This document shows positions 34,201 to 41,605 of a stretch of 42,823 nucleotides of DNA, one piece after another. The DNA is taken from positions 1 through 42,823 of the forward strand of contig JAFGDR010000027.1 of NCBI GenBank assembly GCA_016932035.1, written 5' to 3'. Within the stretch, counting starts at the first letter, position 1, and every line of letters begins with the position of its first letter. The notes under the pieces are model-generated. The model was given only the letters and a program-made list of their open reading frames with translations. It had not been told where the DNA came from and made no database searches. A program made the translations under genes and the position numbers. Origin of the DNA: Candidatus Cloacimonadota bacterium (GTDB taxonomy: Bacteria > Cloacimonadota > Cloacimonadia > JGIOTU-2).

Positions 34201-35101
34201 TTCGGGTTCATTACTTATCAATGGAGACAGTGTTATAGATTACCATCTCGGGAATGCTGCTCTTTTCTCTGATTTCGAGCAAAATGACGGTGATTTTATT
34301 AGCGATAATACAGCCGGTTGGCAATGGGGTGAACCAACGGCAGGTGGTATTACTGCTCATTCTGGAACTAAATTATGGGCAACTGTGTTGAATGGAACAT
34401 ATCTCGATAATGTTGATTGGCATCTGAACTCTCCGGAATTCACCGTTCCAACAGACGCAACCTTATACTTCTGGCATTACTATAACTTTGAAGGCTCAAC
34501 CACGCTTTACGATGGTGGTAATGTTATGATATCCACGAATGGTGGTGTAGGGTATAACCTCATTATTCCAGAAGGTGGGTATGACGGCAATATCAGCGCT
34601 CTCGACAACCAGGGTTTTGGTGGTCAAATATCTGAATGGGAACAGGAAGAATTCAACCTCTCTGCATATGCTGGTAACACAGCTACATTGAGATGGACAT
34701 TTGCTTCTGATTATTCCGTCCATAATTTCTATGGATGGTATGTCGATGATGTGCTTATTGGCGATCCTTCAACTAGTTACGAGATTCCGATCGTAAGTAA
34801 TGATGATCCTCGTCCGGTTCAGACTGTGTCTCTCCATCAGAACTTCCCGAATCCTATTAAATCAACAACCACTTTCTCCTTCGCGTTACCTCAGAATATT
34901 CAAAAAGCCGAACTCTCGATCTACAACATCAAAGGACAACTCGTTAAATCCTATACCCCTATTATCGATGAAGGTCCCCACTTCACTTTTGAATGGGATG
35001 GAAAAGACAGTTCAAATAAACCGGTAGCAAATGGAGTTTATTTCTACAGACTCTCAACAGATAAGAAAGATATTACAAAGAAATTACTCTTATTGAAGTA
35101 A
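31223..35101 (+). CDS. C25 gingipain-family protease, Rgp-like, with T9SS sorting domain
   Basis: A 1292-residue exported cysteine protease. Signal peptide about 1-19; propeptide to about 225; catalytic domain about 230-575; Ig-like part about 580-670; further beta modules about 675-1000; jelly-roll-like module about 1010-1200; sorting domain about 1205-1292. The catalytic pair is His440 (NYCGHGSTTSWG) and Cys473 (VACLNGNF). The region CFAEAWARA...QSW...WTVFGDPSVKLRT follows RgpB closely. Asp392 lies 48 residues before His440, exactly as RgpB Asp163 precedes its His211, and that Asp sets Arg specificity. Arg specificity is inferred. GGGAGG lies upstream of the ATG and the gap from the previous gene is 12 bp, so both are translated from one mRNA. 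Confidence 0.93.
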   Translation: MKKFVILISLLFIASALFAEQQTWVAINGSSDQSVAVEVLTSTDNLIDLEYTINGFFQEEVIIDGKAYSRISIPHEGILLEKGYPELPHINRSVLIPPRSNMEIVIAQSDYIEFDNIDVMPSKGSFSREIDPDDVPYTFNAMYQEDAWYPQDLAFSYDPYIIRDARGMSIQVQPFQYNPVQRKLRVYTNLRIKVTENGLSDINTKDKGLFECESVVSSFLEVYKTQFINFEQASRHYRHTPTPAVGSMVIITYDDFADEMQPLLEWKNKKGIPTQIVNVSTLGNNYNTIKTYIQGLYDTWDLAFILLVGDAPQVKPYNNNQDPLYACLEGGDTYPDAFIGRFSAENETHVETQVDRVLFYEANPLIAGDWMHKGTGVASSQGSGTGYNGWADYVMMNIIRDSLMAWNYTHVDQIYDPSGTASDVSNAINNGRSLVNYCGHGSTTSWGTTGFSNTNINALTNDYMYPSVICVACLNGNFISSTCFAEAWARATNNSTGVPTGAIGVYASVISQSWVPPMIGEYHANMFLINEKVTTLGNYYFAGAMQMMDENFSGGTNEFKYWTVFGDPSVKLRTNTPVALTINHNPIIPLGSTTYDVEVVGVESALIGLYMNGTLYGHGFTDEFGNATITLDVPLTDPGQMTLTVTAYNALPYTALLDAIVPVQVDVTPDNINANQATNVTVTVMDSDGINPEVGVNVWAEGLGYTSNVSVTDANGEAVLSINYPFGPSLQILGQRPDEDFLLFEEVLGMVAQSLTSPDIDVTTTFGLYDTLAMNLEGTLNQYCTEDGTELWAKLNDGDYTNTTQSSLLIIPDEVGTVYAVISKTGYDVYEEEFAVIVAYGTVSGTLTDSDTQTPISNAEIRFYEEGIAPDGDPLFTATTNSSGFYNVTTEQTVDNYDIYINKWGFDPYQEMSYFLGYGANTHDMQLDPVESANVCGDVYADFIVITNGTIHYYRQDNGEEYASVDITDGTYSVMLPHFSYEVYLSAPGYVPYSGSLLINGDSVIDYHLGNAALFSDFEQNDGDFISDNTAGWQWGEPTAGGITAHSGTKLWATVLNGTYLDNVDWHLNSPEFTVPTDATLYFWHYYNFEGSTTLYDGGNVMISTNGGVGYNLIIPEGGYDGNISALDNQGFGGQISEWEQEEFNLSAYAGNTATLRWTFASDYSVHNFYGWYVDDVLIGDPSTSYEIPIVSNDDPRPVQTVSLHQNFPNPIKSTTTFSFALPQNIQKAELSIYNIKGQLVKSYTPIIDEGPHFTFEWDGKDSSNKPVANGVYFYRLSTDKKDITKKLLLLK

Positions 35102-35109
35102 AATTATTT

Positions 35110-35151
35110 GCAGGGCTTGCGGGATGAAATACTCCCGCTCTCTTCCCCTGC
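35110..35151 (+). promoter_or_regulatory. Nested hairpin between protease 2 and the regulator gene
   Basis: An outer stem GCAGGG/CCCTGC (35110-35115 with 35146-35151) encloses an inner stem GCGGGA/TCCCGC (35119-35124 with 35133-35138). No T run follows, so it is not a standard terminator on the plus strand; it may stabilise the upstream mRNA, pause transcription or bind a regulator. It lies 23 bp before the regulator ATG. Confidence 0.5.
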
Positions 35152-35174
35152 ATGTATGAAGAAAGTGTAACTCT

Positions 35175-36611
35175 ATGCAGGAAATTTTTTACATCTCAAC
35201 GCTCAAAGGCATTAAAACCCTTTCATCGGACAGACGACTGAAGATCCTTCGTCATCTTGTGGATAGGGAATATACAGCCCAGGAACTGGCACTGAAATTC
35301 AAGATCAAACCGAATGCACTCTGGTATGACATGCAACAGCTGGAAAGCGCTGGACTTATTGAACTCGTAGACTCTCAACATGTTCGAGGAACAGTAAAAA
35401 AATATTATAGAGCAGTAGCAAAGAACTATTTCGTTGACGTCTCTCTCGGAGAAGTTGACCTCAGTAAAAGCAATATAATCCATACGGTTCTTAATCAGGA
35501 GATCGAAGACTGGCGAAGAGAACGAATCATAAAAATACGTTTCAAGGATATTGCTAACAAGATCATCACACAAAATCTTGGAATAAAAGAAAATGAAAAG
35601 GTCGTGATCAGCTACCAACCGATGCATAGAAAACTGGTTGAAGATCTGATGGTCGAGATCGCTCGACAGGGCGCATATGCAATTCCTATATTCTGGACAA
35701 AACGTATGGAAGCTAATTTCATTCGCCACGTTCCCCTACCCTATGCAACCAAGGATGTCATCAGCGATTTTCTGATCAAAGATATCGATGCGCATATTAT
35801 TTTCTCCGGTGAATTCTTTGATGAAGTTGATGATAATGTTTTTAGTGAAGAACTGATCGAGAAAAGCAATCTAATCGAAGAAGCAAAAAGAGAAAATGTT
35901 CGCAAGACCTATGAAACAGATGTGCGATTTCTCACCATCGATACGATTTATAATAATTTCCAGAAAGCTGATGCTGAACAGCGTAGTGAAATGTATTGGC
36001 GTGCACTCAACGAAAGACCCGAGGATCTTACAAAAAGCTGTCATCTCATTAAAGATTTGCTCAAGACCTCGAAAACCATTTCAATTGAAGACGGAAACGG
36101 CAGCCTGCTAAACATCTCTCTTCCGCACGAGCGAGTATTACAGATCAAAGATGGTATTGCAAATAAACTTGCATCTGACTCAGAACTTCCTGGTGGTCTT
36201 GTTGTAGGTCTGCTTGAAAATGGTAATATAAATGGTAATTTCCACACAGATTTTGCCTACCTTTTCGATACAATGTTCGAGGATATCGATATCATCATCC
36301 GTGATAATAAAGTTATTGAAATGAAATCCAGGACTGATAATGATAAACTGCACACACTTTTTACAAATGCCATAGGTGATAAGGATGTGGTGGGTTCATT
36401 TACCATTGGTATAAATCCCGCATTGCATTCGAACATTCACCATCCATATATAAATACTAAGATCTATGGTGGGCTTACCCTGCAAATCGGGTGGGATGAA
36501 TTGGAAGCAACGAATATCGATTCCAGTATGATCGCCCAGTTCTATATGCTTAATAAAAAAATAAAAATCGATAATACAATTATTTTTGATAACGGAAATT
36601 TAAAAAAATAA
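35175..36611 (+). CDS. Winged HTH fused to a degenerate M29 aminopeptidase-like domain
   Basis: A 478-residue cytoplasmic protein. Residues about 8-75 form an ArsR-like winged helix (LSSDRRLKILRHLVD...LKFKIKPNALWYDMQQLESAGLIEL). Residues about 110-478 follow the M29/COG2309 aminopeptidase fold (ITQNLGIKENEKVVISY, SFTIGINPALHSN, GGLTLQIGWDE). Judged against T. thermophilus aminopeptidase T, the metal ligands appear lost: the Glu of the LPxEEVFTAP motif is replaced (LPGGLVVGL, about 338-346), the Glu of LGEV is Ser (VGSFT, about 405), and the His and HxD sites near the C terminus read GGLTL and SSMIAQ. So it is probably non-catalytic, a peptide- or amino-acid-sensing regulator. It is set between two proteases, 73 bp after one and 17 bp before the next. 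No weaker function is claimed. Confidence 0.75.
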   Translation: MQEIFYISTLKGIKTLSSDRRLKILRHLVDREYTAQELALKFKIKPNALWYDMQQLESAGLIELVDSQHVRGTVKKYYRAVAKNYFVDVSLGEVDLSKSNIIHTVLNQEIEDWRRERIIKIRFKDIANKIITQNLGIKENEKVVISYQPMHRKLVEDLMVEIARQGAYAIPIFWTKRMEANFIRHVPLPYATKDVISDFLIKDIDAHIIFSGEFFDEVDDNVFSEELIEKSNLIEEAKRENVRKTYETDVRFLTIDTIYNNFQKADAEQRSEMYWRALNERPEDLTKSCHLIKDLLKTSKTISIEDGNGSLLNISLPHERVLQIKDGIANKLASDSELPGGLVVGLLENGNINGNFHTDFAYLFDTMFEDIDIIIRDNKVIEMKSRTDNDKLHTLFTNAIGDKDVVGSFTIGINPALHSNIHHPYINTKIYGGLTLQIGWDELEATNIDSSMIAQFYMLNKKIKIDNTIIFDNGNLKK

Positions 36612-36628
36612 TATCATAGGTGGAAAAC

Positions 36629-39600
36629 ATGAAAAAACTAGGTGTCCTTATCCTTTTATTAACTATCACATCTCTTTGTTTTTCTGATGTAATAACACAG
36701 ACGTACTACTTTGATAGTCCAGAGATAGTGGTCGATGGAGAATACGCCATCCTACAGATGGATGATAGCTACCATCTGGGAAATCCAGGCGAGCCATCAA
36801 TTCCATACCAGGGAGTGGTTTTACTCCTCCCTCAGAACCAGGAAATCTCAAAACTGTCGATAAAATTTTCCGAACAAATCGATCTTGGTTTCTACAAAGT
36901 CTTCCCGAAACAACAGCCAATGCCCCTCTCTTTATTAGATCAAGCAGAATTCACTCCGCCTGATGAAACAATCTACACAAGTGACAATGCTTTCCCAACA
37001 TCACAGCATAACATTCCAAATACACATTATCTTGCTGGATACTCTGTAGGTTCTTTCGCCCTTACACCAATTTCTTACAAACCCTCAACACGAGAATTGA
37101 GTTATTTCAAAAAGGCAGTTGTTACGGTTGAAACTTCTTACAGGGATGCCGCTAATCAGGCACAAAAATTTTTACATAGAAATTATGATGTAGAAACAAG
37201 ACTAGCTGCCCTCGTTGATAATATCGATATGATCGACACATATTCTGTTCCCCAATCCAAAGCAGATGGTTATGATTATATCATTATTACCAGCAGTGCT
37301 TTCGAAGATGACTATCAGGTTCTTGCAGATTTTCATGCAATGAGAGGACTGAAAACACATATTGAACTTGTTAGCGATATTATGCTTGGTTACCCGGGTG
37401 TTGATGTGGCAGATCAGATTCGAAATTATATCATAGCTGAATACACAGATTATCCTGTGAAATATGTCCTTCTTGGAGCAGATACCGATATTATCCCTGA
37501 TAGAGGAATGTATGTCGATCCGGGATACGGATATGATGACGATGACATTCCTGCCGATCTTTATTACGGCTGTCTTGACAGATCTGCTGCACCTGGTTCC
37601 GGACCTGACTGGAATAACAATAACAACTCTCTCTGGGGTGAAGAGAACGAAGCGGACATGCTTGCAGAGGTTTATATCGGAAGGATCACTGCTAATAACA
37701 GTACCGAGATCGCCAATCAGATTAACAAGATACAAAAATATCTTGAAGAGCCCATACTTGGCGCACAGGAAACAACTCTTTTGGTTGGTGAAAATCTCTG
37801 GCCCGGAACATATGGTGGGACCTATATGGATGAACTTCTAACCGGAAGCTCCTCAAATGGATATACTACTGTCGGCATTCCTGCTAGCTGGACAATTACA
37901 AAACTCTATCAAATCAACTATAACTGGTCTTCAAATGACCTCTATAATGAATTAAATCTTGGTCCTAATTTCCTTAATCACCTTGGACACGGTTCAACTA
38001 CTCACTGCCTAAATATCGATAATTCTAACCTGACAACTTACAATCTTACTAACGACGGAATCACAAGTGGTTTTTATAATGGATATTCACAAGCATGTTA
38101 CTCCGGTTCGATTGACAACAGAACTTCTTCCGGGTATTTTGGATCTGATTGTTTCATGGAAGTAATAACAAACATGTCTACCGCTGCTTCTGCATTTGTT
38201 GGTAACAGCAGATACGGCTGGGGTCAGCAGGGAGGTACAGACGGTGCTTCTCAGCATTTCCACAGACAATACATCGATGTCTATTTTGACACGGGTGTGT
38301 ATTCTGTCAGCGGTGCAAACCAGCTCTCGAAAGAACAAACACTTCCATTCATTAATACAGACGAACTCATTAGATGGTGCTATTACCAGCTTAATGAATT
38401 CGGAGATCCAGCTCTCGAACTCTGGACTGAAAATCCTTCCAATCTTACTCCAATCTACCCTCAAACCATTATGGCTGGTGTTCCAAGCTTAGACGTAGCC
38501 GCTCCTGGCGGTTCACGAGTGGTCGTCTATGATGATGATACTATCTATGGATTTGCCACGGTGAATGTCTTGGGATTAGGAACTGTCTATTTCGACAATG
38601 TGCCATCTGAGGCAGGTATCATTCATATCGCGATCGTCTCTCATAATTATTATAAATATGTTGGAGATATTGTCGTAACTGCCAGTATCGTGAATTTAAC
38701 TCCCGGAACCATAAATGTGAATGTTCCAACTCAGATAACAGTGGAAGTCATGGCACCAGACAGTATTACGCCGCAAGCTGGAGTAAATGTATGGGCAGAA
38801 GGTCTTGATTATACATCTAATATAGAAGTAACAGACGTTACGGGAACGGCCTTAATTAATGTAAATTATCAATATGGACCGACACTGCAGATCTTTGGGC
38901 AAAATCCTGGAGATGATTATTATCTCTTCCATGAGGAAGTAAATGTAACAGCTCTTGATTTTACAAATCCCACCTTAGGCGTCACAACTGATTTCGGATT
39001 AGAAGACACATTTGCTCTCAATCTTGAGGGGACAATTGAAGCTGATGCTGTCGAAAGCGGATTCACACTTTGGATTGACGTTGACGGTCTTGGTTTTAGC
39101 CTTGCTGAAATGATCGTTTATGATGTAACTCCCACAACAATGATACCTGTCGAAGCAGCGATTGCTAAATCAGGATACAACATCTACCAGCATACCTTCC
39201 CTGTTATTGTTGCTTATGGAAATGTGTGCGGTATTGTTACAGAAAGCGGAAACAGCACACCGGTTTCAAATGCAGAAGTTCGTTTCTACGAGCAAGGTGC
39301 AAATCCTCAAAATGATGATCCTGTATTCGTTTCTACGACAGATGCATCAGGCATATATGCATCCGGTGAAGATTACACCGTTGATTACTATGATATTTAC
39401 ATTGCAAAATGGGGTTTTGATCCATATCAGGAGAATGGTTATTTTCTTGGATACGGTGCCAATGCTCATGATATCGTTATCAATCCTGTGGAAAGCGGTT
39501 TTATAAGTGGTCATGTATTCAGCGATTTTATGATGCTAACCGGTGCAACGCTTTCTTATGTGAGGAGTGATAATGGTGAAGAATATGCATCAGTTCAGAC

Positions 39601-40567
39601 AGATGCAGGCAGCTATGAAGTCAGCCTTCCTCATTTCATATATGAACTCTATGTAACTGCAGAGGGTCACGTACCGTATCATGGCACCTTTGTTGTTAAC
39701 GGAGATGATGAATATGATTATCATCTCGGTTCCGCTCAGCTATTTGACGACGCTGAAGAAGGGCTTAGCCAGTGGACATCAGCAGATTGGAACACAACAA
39801 GCACTGCTTATGTATCACCGACTCACTCCTTTACAGATAGTCCTACAGGCAATTATACCTCTTGGAGAACTGCAATCCTTCAGCTTGATCAGCCAATTAG
39901 TCTTGTCAGTTATACTGGAACTGCAAGCCTGTTCTTTAACACTAAATGGGAAATCGAAGCAGACGATTGGGACTATGCTCAAGTCCAGGCATCGACAGAC
40001 GGTTCGACATGGACTGCTCTTGAAGGTGAATATACAGAACCAGGTGCAGGCAGCTTCCAGCCGCCCAACGAACCAGTTTATGACGGCACGCAAGCAGACT
40101 GGGTGGCAGAGACATCTGATCTCTCAGACTTTGCTGGAGAACCACAGGTCTACATCCGATTCGTTATGGATTCCGACGGCTATGTGAACGAAGATGGTAT
40201 CTATGTCGATGATATCCTTGTCGGTGATCCATCCTCCAGTTATGAAATACCTGTAACAGCTAATGATGATCCGGTTACGATCAATCACCTCACACTTAAT
40301 CAGAATTTTCCGAATCCATTTGTTGGTGCAACAACCATCTCATTCTCAATTCCATCGCACAGCCAGAATGCTGAGTTAAAGATCTATAACATCAAGGGAC
40401 AGCTCGTGAAAACATTCATTCCGGAAATCAGCCCGAAAGGTTCTGTTATCAACTTCAAGTGGGATGGAAAAGATAATCATGAGAAGACAGTTGCTAATGG
40501 GGTTTATTTCTACAGACTTGAGACAAAAGAAAAGCAGATCACCAAGAAAATGGTGCTCATGAGATAG
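36629..40567 (+). CDS. Divergent C25 gingipain-family protease with T9SS sorting domain
   Basis: A 1312-residue exported cysteine protease, the most divergent of the three. Signal peptide about 1-20; propeptide to about 210; catalytic domain about 215-615; beta modules about 620-1010 that match protease 2 closely (GVNVWAEGLDYTSN); a different jelly-roll/immune-inhibitor-A-like module about 1040-1215; sorting domain about 1220-1312. The catalytic pair is His454 (NHLGHGSTTH) and Cys490 (SQACYSGSID), 36 residues apart rather than 33, with insertions around the active site. Specificity cannot be read; an Asp in TYMDELL lies near the Rgp S1 position but alignment is uncertain. I chose the ATG at 36629 over a GTG three codons upstream because AGGTGG lies five bases before it. 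It ends the cluster. Confidence 0.9.
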   Translation: MKKLGVLILLLTITSLCFSDVITQTYYFDSPEIVVDGEYAILQMDDSYHLGNPGEPSIPYQGVVLLLPQNQEISKLSIKFSEQIDLGFYKVFPKQQPMPLSLLDQAEFTPPDETIYTSDNAFPTSQHNIPNTHYLAGYSVGSFALTPISYKPSTRELSYFKKAVVTVETSYRDAANQAQKFLHRNYDVETRLAALVDNIDMIDTYSVPQSKADGYDYIIITSSAFEDDYQVLADFHAMRGLKTHIELVSDIMLGYPGVDVADQIRNYIIAEYTDYPVKYVLLGADTDIIPDRGMYVDPGYGYDDDDIPADLYYGCLDRSAAPGSGPDWNNNNNSLWGEENEADMLAEVYIGRITANNSTEIANQINKIQKYLEEPILGAQETTLLVGENLWPGTYGGTYMDELLTGSSSNGYTTVGIPASWTITKLYQINYNWSSNDLYNELNLGPNFLNHLGHGSTTHCLNIDNSNLTTYNLTNDGITSGFYNGYSQACYSGSIDNRTSSGYFGSDCFMEVITNMSTAASAFVGNSRYGWGQQGGTDGASQHFHRQYIDVYFDTGVYSVSGANQLSKEQTLPFINTDELIRWCYYQLNEFGDPALELWTENPSNLTPIYPQTIMAGVPSLDVAAPGGSRVVVYDDDTIYGFATVNVLGLGTVYFDNVPSEAGIIHIAIVSHNYYKYVGDIVVTASIVNLTPGTINVNVPTQITVEVMAPDSITPQAGVNVWAEGLDYTSNIEVTDVTGTALINVNYQYGPTLQIFGQNPGDDYYLFHEEVNVTALDFTNPTLGVTTDFGLEDTFALNLEGTIEADAVESGFTLWIDVDGLGFSLAEMIVYDVTPTTMIPVEAAIAKSGYNIYQHTFPVIVAYGNVCGIVTESGNSTPVSNAEVRFYEQGANPQNDDPVFVSTTDASGIYASGEDYTVDYYDIYIAKWGFDPYQENGYFLGYGANAHDIVINPVESGFISGHVFSDFMMLTGATLSYVRSDNGEEYASVQTDAGSYEVSLPHFIYELYVTAEGHVPYHGTFVVNGDDEYDYHLGSAQLFDDAEEGLSQWTSADWNTTSTAYVSPTHSFTDSPTGNYTSWRTAILQLDQPISLVSYTGTASLFFNTKWEIEADDWDYAQVQASTDGSTWTALEGEYTEPGAGSFQPPNEPVYDGTQADWVAETSDLSDFAGEPQVYIRFVMDSDGYVNEDGIYVDDILVGDPSSSYEIPVTANDDPVTINHLTLNQNFPNPFVGATTISFSIPSHSQNAELKIYNIKGQLVKTFIPEISPKGSVINFKWDGKDNHEKTVANGVYFYRLETKEKQITKKMVLMR

Positions 40568-40591
40568 TCTCCGTATTCAAACAATATATGT

Positions 40592-40626
40592 GTAGGCGCA
40601 CATCGCAAGGTGTGCGTCTTTTTTAA
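40592..40626 (+). terminator. Rho-independent terminator closing the C25 protease cluster
   Basis: An 8-bp stem (GGCGCACA at 40595-40602 with TGTGCGTC at 40611-40618, one G-U pair) with an 8-nt loop is followed by TTTTTT. It lies about 27 bp past the third protease stop codon. Confidence 0.85.
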
Positions 40627-40706
40627 ACAATTATTTTCTATCATCGTTACCATCAAATCCGACATAAATTTGACAATAATTAACAATCTCTTTCTTTACT
40701 CATTCT

Positions 40707-41591
40707 ATGACATCACAGGAAAAAAAAACGTGGAACGTCAAGGACGTACTCTTCTGGACATCAGACTATTTCACTGAAAAGGAAATCACCTCTCCTCATC
40801 TGAATGCTGAATTGCTCATTGCCCATGTACTGGATTGCTCCCGTCTCGACCTGTATCTTAAGTATGACAAACCTCTTTCTGAAAAGGAATTGTCATATAT
40901 AAAAAAACTCATTAAAAGCCGTGCTTCTCATTACCCGATTCAATACCTGATCGGAAAAACAGAATTTTTCGGACTTCCTTTTTTTGTTGAGGAGGGGGTA
41001 CTTATTCCGCGTCCCGAAACGGAAATCCTCGTTGACGCTGTCATATCTTTTATAAAAGAATCTAATCAGATTGAATGGCATCTTCTTGATATTGGAACAG
41101 GTTCGGGAAACATCCCGATCGCAATTGTTGATTCGTTTAAAAAATCTCCAAAAAAAATATCGGTCCTTGCAACAGATATTTCTGAAAAAGCCCTTGAAAT
41201 TGCAAAACGGAATAGTGACAAGAACGAAATTGATGATATTACATTATTGATATCAGACTTGTTTGAAAATATTTCCAGCTCTTATGATTGCATCATATCA
41301 AACCCGCCATATATACGTGAAAAAGAATTCAATGAGTTGCCAAAAGAGATCAAAGAACACGAACCAAGAGAAGCACTCTTTGCCGGAGAGAACGGATTTG
41401 AGTTCTATAACAATATTCTCAAAGATGCAAAAAAATATCTGAAAGTTGATGGATTAATATTCTTTGAGATCGGTGCATATCAAAAAGAGGGGCTTATGAA
41501 TTTGGCAAAACAATATAACTACAAAATGATTGACACGAAAAAAGACTACAATGATTTCGACCGAGTTGTCATTCTCAAAAATAATGCTTAG
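40707..41591 (+). CDS. prmC: Release factor glutamine methyltransferase
   Basis: A 294-residue PrmC/HemK that methylates the GGQ glutamine of peptide release factors. An N-terminal helical domain (about 1-85, NAELLIAHVLDCSRLDLYL) recognises the release factor. The SAM-binding domain starts with LLDIGTGSGNIPIAI (about 127-141), and the catalytic motif is NPPYI (about 199) followed by EPREALFAGENGFEFY. A TTGACA at 40670-40675 precedes it, but there is no good -10 or Shine-Dalgarno site. murA starts 14 bp after its stop, implying one transcript. Family call is firm. Confidence 0.95.
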   Translation: MTSQEKKTWNVKDVLFWTSDYFTEKEITSPHLNAELLIAHVLDCSRLDLYLKYDKPLSEKELSYIKKLIKSRASHYPIQYLIGKTEFFGLPFFVEEGVLIPRPETEILVDAVISFIKESNQIEWHLLDIGTGSGNIPIAIVDSFKKSPKKISVLATDISEKALEIAKRNSDKNEIDDITLLISDLFENISSSYDCIISNPPYIREKEFNELPKEIKEHEPREALFAGENGFEFYNNILKDAKKYLKVDGLIFFEIGAYQKEGLMNLAKQYNYKMIDTKKDYNDFDRVVILKNNA

Positions 41592-41605
41592 AAGTTGGTT
41601 ACACA

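Noticed and set aside
35223-35729. A 168-codon minus-strand open frame opposite the HTH-M29 gene
   Set aside because: It is fully antisense to a well-supported gene, has no ribosome site and its translation shows no domain; frame openness is a shadow of codon bias.
37202-37735. A 177-codon minus-strand frame opposite the third C25 protease
   Set aside because: It is antisense to the catalytic domain, without start signals or recognisable motifs.
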